This document shows, in pieces, positions 59,920 through 64,000 of a stretch of 64,000 nt of DNA; within the stretch, counting starts at the first letter, position 1, and every line of letters starts with the position of its first letter. The notes under the pieces were generated by a model. The model saw only the letters and a program-made list of their open reading frames with translations. It did not search any database and had not been told where the DNA came from. Source of the stretch: Alterluteimonas quercicellularis (GTDB lineage Bacteria > Pseudomonadota > Gammaproteobacteria > Xanthomonadales > Xanthomonadaceae); NCBI RefSeq assembly GCF_021191635.1, contig NZ_JAIWPR010000006.1, positions 1 to 64,000 of the forward strand, given 5' to 3'. Position numbers and translations under genes: made by a program.

Positions 59920-60735
59920 TCAGCCGGCGCCGGCGGCGTCCAGGCCGGCGCGCAGCGGGGCCAGGAAATCCGCGGCGCGCCGGGCCGCCTCCGCGGTGTC
60001 GCCGGCCTCCGCGAGCGCCGCCACCAGCGCGCTGCCGACCACCACGCCGTCGGCCTCCTGCGCCATCGCCGCGGCGCCGGCGGCGTCGCGGATGCCGAAC
60101 CCGGCCACCACCGGCACCCCGGCGCGGGCGCGGATCGCGCGCAGCCGCTCCCCGGCCGCCTGCGTGTCCAGGCGCTCGGAGGCGCCGGTCACCCCGGCGA
60201 AGCTGACGTAGTACAGGTAGCCCGCGGCGTCCGCGCACAGGCGCTCCAGGCGCGCGGCGTCGGAGGTCGGCGAGGCCAGCAGGATCAGCGCCAGCCCGTG
60301 CGCGGAAAAGGCCTCGCGCAGCTCGGCCGATTCCTCCGGCGGCAGGTCGACCAGCAGCACGCCGTCGACGCCCGCGCCGGCCGCGGCGGCCGCGAACGCG
60401 TCCGCGCCGCGGATCTCGACCGGGTTGAGGTAGCCCATCAGCACCACCGGCGTGTCGGCGTCGCGCTCGCGGAAGACGCGCACGGCCTCGATCACGTGGC
60501 GCGGGCCGCCGCCGCGCGCCAGCGCGCGCTCGGAACTGCGCTGGATGGTGGGCCCGTCGGCCATCGGGTCCGAGAACGGCACCCCCAGCTCGATCACGTC
60601 GGCGCCGGCGGCGGCCAGCGCGTGCATCACCGGCACCGTCGCCTCCAGCGAGGGATCGCCGGCGGTGAAGAACGGGATCAGGGCCTTGCGGCCGTCGGCG
60701 GCAAGGCGGGCGAAGCGGGCGTCGAGTCGGTTCAT
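59920..60735 (-). CDS. trpA: Tryptophan synthase alpha chain
   Basis: Cleaves indole-3-glycerol phosphate to indole and glyceraldehyde 3-phosphate. The 271 residues show the catalytic Glu in VIELGVPFSDPMADGP (with the following Asp of DGPTIQ), LMGYLNPVE, the LLVDLPPEE loop and GFGIRDA with phosphate-binding VVVGSALV. ATG 60735. It is separated from trpB by 106 bp without recognised signals. Confidence 0.97.
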   Translation of the reverse strand: MNRLDARFARLAADGRKALIPFFTAGDPSLEATVPVMHALAAAGADVIELGVPFSDPMADGPTIQRSSERALARGGGPRHVIEAVRVFRERDADTPVVLMGYLNPVEIRGADAFAAAAAGAGVDGVLLVDLPPEESAELREAFSAHGLALILLASPTSDAARLERLCADAAGYLYYVSFAGVTGASERLDTQAAGERLRAIRARAGVPVVAGFGIRDAAGAAAMAQEADGVVVGSALVAALAEAGDTAEAARRAADFLAPLRAGLDAAGAG

Positions 60736-60841
60736 GCGGGTCGGCAGGTGGATCGTTCGTTCGGGCGCCCGCCGCGGCCGCGCCTGCGGGCGGCGGCGCG
60801 GGGGCCGGGGACGGAAGGCCATGCGCGGCGCCTGGCCGCCA

Positions 60842-62061
<1,220 letters not shown>

Positions 62062-62065
<4 letters not shown>

Positions 62066-62742
62066 TTGCAGTCGCCCTCGCACAGCTCCTCGCAGTCGGC
62101 GCGGCGCACCTCCTCGACGAAGCGGCGCATCAGGTCGCCGTCCTTCAGGCCGGGCTCGTTCTCGATGCCGCTGCTCACGTCCACGCCCCAGGGCATGACG
62201 CCCAGCGACGCCTCGTAGACGTTGTCCGGGGTCAGCCCGCCGGAGACGAAGTACGGCGTGTCGACGCCGGGCTTGAGCCGCTTCCAGTCGAAGGCGCGGC
62301 CCTCGCCCGGGTTCTCGCCCTCGCCGTGGCTGTCGAACAGGAAGCCGGAGGCGCCGGCGTAGCGCACCCGCAGCGCGATCAGGTCGACCACGCCGGTGCC
62401 GCTGCCGGCGCCCATGCCCACGGCCTTGATGTAGGGCACGCCGAAGCTGCGGCAAAACGCGTCCTCCTCGCCGCCGTGGAACTGCAGCAGCGTGGGCCGC
62501 ACGCGGCGGATCACGTCGCGCACCTCGTCGCCGCCGTTGTCGCGGAACACCGCGACCGTGTCGACCAGCGGCGCCAGCGCGTTGCGCATCGCGCGCGCCT
62601 CCTCGGGGTCGACGCGGCGGCGGCTGCCGTGCGCGAACACGAAGCCGACGGCGTCGACGCCGAGCTCGCCGGCCAGGCGGACGTCGCCGGGACGGGTCAT
62701 CCCGCAGAACTTGATGCGGGTGCGGAACAGGGTGCGCTTCAC
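62062..62742 (-). CDS. trpF: Phosphoribosylanthranilate isomerase
   Basis: Third step of the tryptophan pathway. The 226 residues show [27 protein letters not shown] with the catalytic Cys, LQFHGGEE, the Asp in [18 protein letters not shown] and [10 protein letters not shown]. The C-terminus ends [10 protein letters not shown] with three Cys in ten residues, which I do not recall from relatives. GTG 62742 overlaps the truA stop as GTGA. There is no trpC or trpD here, so the pathway is split around the genome. Confidence 0.96.
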
Positions 62743-63536
62743 TCGGGGGGATCTCGTTCGGTGACCTCGGGGGGCAGCCCCCGGCAGGCCGGATACAGCG
62801 GGCCCAGGAACAGCAGACCCGCCGGAGGGGCCGTGGGGCCGGCGAGCGTGCGGTCGCGCGCAACCAGCAGGTCGCCGATCCAGGCTTCGGGCCGTTCGCC
62901 GGCGCCGACTTCCATCAGCGAACCGACGATGTTGCGCACCATATGATGCAGGAAAGCGTTGGCCTGCACATCGACGACGATCTCCGCGCCCTCGCGGCGC
63001 ACCGCGATGCGCTGCAGGTCGCGGCGCGCGTGCGGGGCCTGGCAGTGCACGGTGCGGAAGCTGGAGAAGTCGTTCTCGCCCAGCAGCACCTGCGCCGCGC
63101 GGTGCATCGCCGCCGCGTCCATCGCGCGCCGCGTCCACGCCAGGTACTGCCGGCCCAGCGCCGGGCGCACCGCCCGGTCGAGCAGGCGGTAGCGGTAGCG
63201 GCGCGCGCGCGCCGAGAAGCGGGCATGGAAGTCGTCGGCCACCGGCACGCACCAGCGCACCGCCACCGGCGGCGGCAGGCGGCCGGTCGTCCCCAGCACC
63301 CAGCCGCGCGGCTCGCGCAGCGCATCGGTCTCGAAGTGGACGACCTGGCAGCGCGCATGCACGCCGGCGTCGGTGCGGCCGGCGCAGACGGTCTCCACCG
63401 GCGCGTCGGCGACCGCCGACAGCGCCGCCTCCAGCGCCCCCTGCACGGTCGGCGGGCCGGCTTCGCCGGGCTGGCTGAGCCGCTGCCAGCCGAGGAAGTC
63501 GGTGCCGTCGTACTCGACGCCGAGGGCGAAACGCAT
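62739..63536 (-). CDS. truA: tRNA pseudouridine(38-40) synthase
   Basis: Modifies the anticodon stem-loop of many tRNAs. The 265 residues contain [12 protein letters not shown] at the start, the catalytic Asp in [25 protein letters not shown], and [20 protein letters not shown] 63536 starts [12 protein letters not shown] longer frame to 63593 would add 19 residues not seen in the family. It leads the truA-trpF-trpB-trpA series. Confidence 0.96.
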   Translation of the reverse strand: MRFALGVEYDGTDFLGWQRLSQPGEAGPPTVQGALEAALSAVADAPVETVCAGRTDAGVHARCQVVHFETDALREPRGWVLGTTGRLPPPVAVRWCVPVADDFHARFSARARRYRYRLLDRAVRPALGRQYLAWTRRAMDAAAMHRAAQVLLGENDFSSFRTVHCQAPHARRDLQRIAVRREGAEIVVDVQANAFLHHMVRNIVGSLMEVGAGERPEAWIGDLLVARDRTLAGPTAPPAGLLFLGPLYPACRGLPPEVTERDPPE

Positions 63537-63683
63537 GGGGGAGCCGTCGAAAGTGAAGGCGAGCATCCTAGGAGCCCGCGGCGCGGAAGTCATCCCGGCG
63601 GCCAGCGCCGCAGGCGCGCATCCTGAATGGGTTCAGAGCGCGGATGGTGGGGAAGCCTGGTCGCGCGAAGGATCACGGGTTCC

Positions 63684-63862
63684 GTAGCGGCGCGCTTGCG
63701 CGCGACAGGCCTGCCCTGCTCACCCTCGGTCGCGCGCGAGCGCGCTCCTACCAGGGCGGAAGCTGCGTCCGGTTCGCGCGGCGGACGACGGGTTCCGCGG
63801 CCGCGCGCTTGCTCGCAACACGGCTGCCCCGCTCGCCCGGTCGCGGGCGAGTGGGCTCCTAC
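63684..63862. repeat. Two REP-type palindromic units with ~112 bp period between fimV and truA
   Basis: Elements at 63684-63752 and 63796-63862 begin in the same GGGTTCCG context and end in GCTCCTAC. They are diverged members of the GTAGGAGCGCGC family, and their 112 bp spacing matches the 110 bp period of the array at 5307-5837. The right end of the second holds the TAG stop of fimV. The 322 bp gap contains no gene. Confidence 0.85.
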
Positions 63863-64000
63863 GAGGCCGGAGGCGCCGCGTCCAGCTGGCGCAGCAGCGC
63901 TTCGGCCTCCGCGCGCGCGGGCGCCGATCCGCCCTCGACCACCTCGCGCAGCAGCGAGCGCGCGGTCTCCGGATCGCCCAGCTCGACATAGGCGCGGGCC
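63859..64000 (-). CDS. fimV: C-terminal end of FimV-like pilus/peptidoglycan-associated protein (5' part outside window)
   Basis: The last 46 codons read ARAYVELGDPETARSLLREV followed by GSAPARAEAEALLRQLDAA, the TPR-like FimV C-terminal domain. FimV links type IV pilus assembly and cell polarity, and fimV-truA-trpF is the usual order in Xanthomonadaceae. Only the end is visible, so the central domains cannot be checked. The TAG stop lies within a palindromic repeat. Confidence 0.85.
   Translation of the reverse strand, partial: ARAYVELGDPETARSLLREVVEGGSAPARAEAEALLRQLDAAPPAS

Overview
This is a 64 kb, very GC-rich window from a gammaproteobacterium of the Xanthomonadaceae/Lysobacteraceae type (Lysobacter-, Luteimonas- or Xanthomonas-like). 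Two things point there. The first is the housekeeping order fimV-truA-trpF-trpB-trpA-accD-glmM ... tpiA-secG-tRNA(Leu)-nuoA-N ... tRNA(fMet)-rimP-nusA-infB-rbfA-truB-rpsO-pnp, nearly all on the minus strand. The second is the large number of short GTAGGAGCGCGC palindromes between genes. Genus and species are inferred from protein resemblance and gene order only.

Layout. 1-4012: polyester metabolism (phaE, cut by the window edge, and a 3-hydroxybutyrate oligomer hydrolase) with pssA. 4099-9779: a LuxR-type response regulator and a transporter-fused hybrid histidine kinase (CrbR/CrbS-like), with a NIPSNAP protein, a 5 x 110 bp palindrome array and a Nudix hydrolase between them. 10100-10861: a HigB/HigA-like toxin-antitoxin pair with an operator over the toxin start. 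11173-15048: a TonB-dependent receptor divergent from a GntP-type permease. 15217-20565: RiPP locus 1, which looks like a graspetide system (HlyD adaptor, C39-peptidase ABC exporter, two paralogous double-glycine precursors, ATP-grasp ligase). About 144 bp of pure C/G homopolymer lies between the two precursors and is probably an assembly defect. 20688-22659: a dicarboxylate symporter and a small secreted protein. 22730-32267: pnp to rimP and the initiator tRNA. 32325-38136: RiPP locus 2. 38423-53638: the complete 14-gene nuo operon (complex I). 54030-64000: tRNA-Leu, secG, tpiA, an SDR, a 2-oxoglutarate oxygenase, glmM, accD, trpABF, truA and the end of fimV.

The most unusual region is RiPP locus 2. 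Three paralogous precursors of 59-61 residues all end in a TC-x5-C tail. They are followed by a JmjC/cupin-fold protein that has lost its iron ligands, an 821-residue LanM-type dehydratase that carries a DUF6624-like domain where the lanthionine cyclase should be, and a second JmjC protein with intact iron ligands. The dehydratase also has substitutions at several residues known to be catalytic in the family. The locus contains no cyclase, peptidase or transporter, and I do not know a characterised system with this layout.

Intergenic repeats matter here. Palindromes of the GTAGGAGCGCGC family abut many genes and supply the TAG stop codon of three of them. Other repeats interrupt otherwise tightly overlapping operons at nuoL/nuoK, nuoE/nuoD and infB/rbfA. 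Coordinates and starts were read by eye. Family assignments rest on recognised motifs and gene order; no database search was run.
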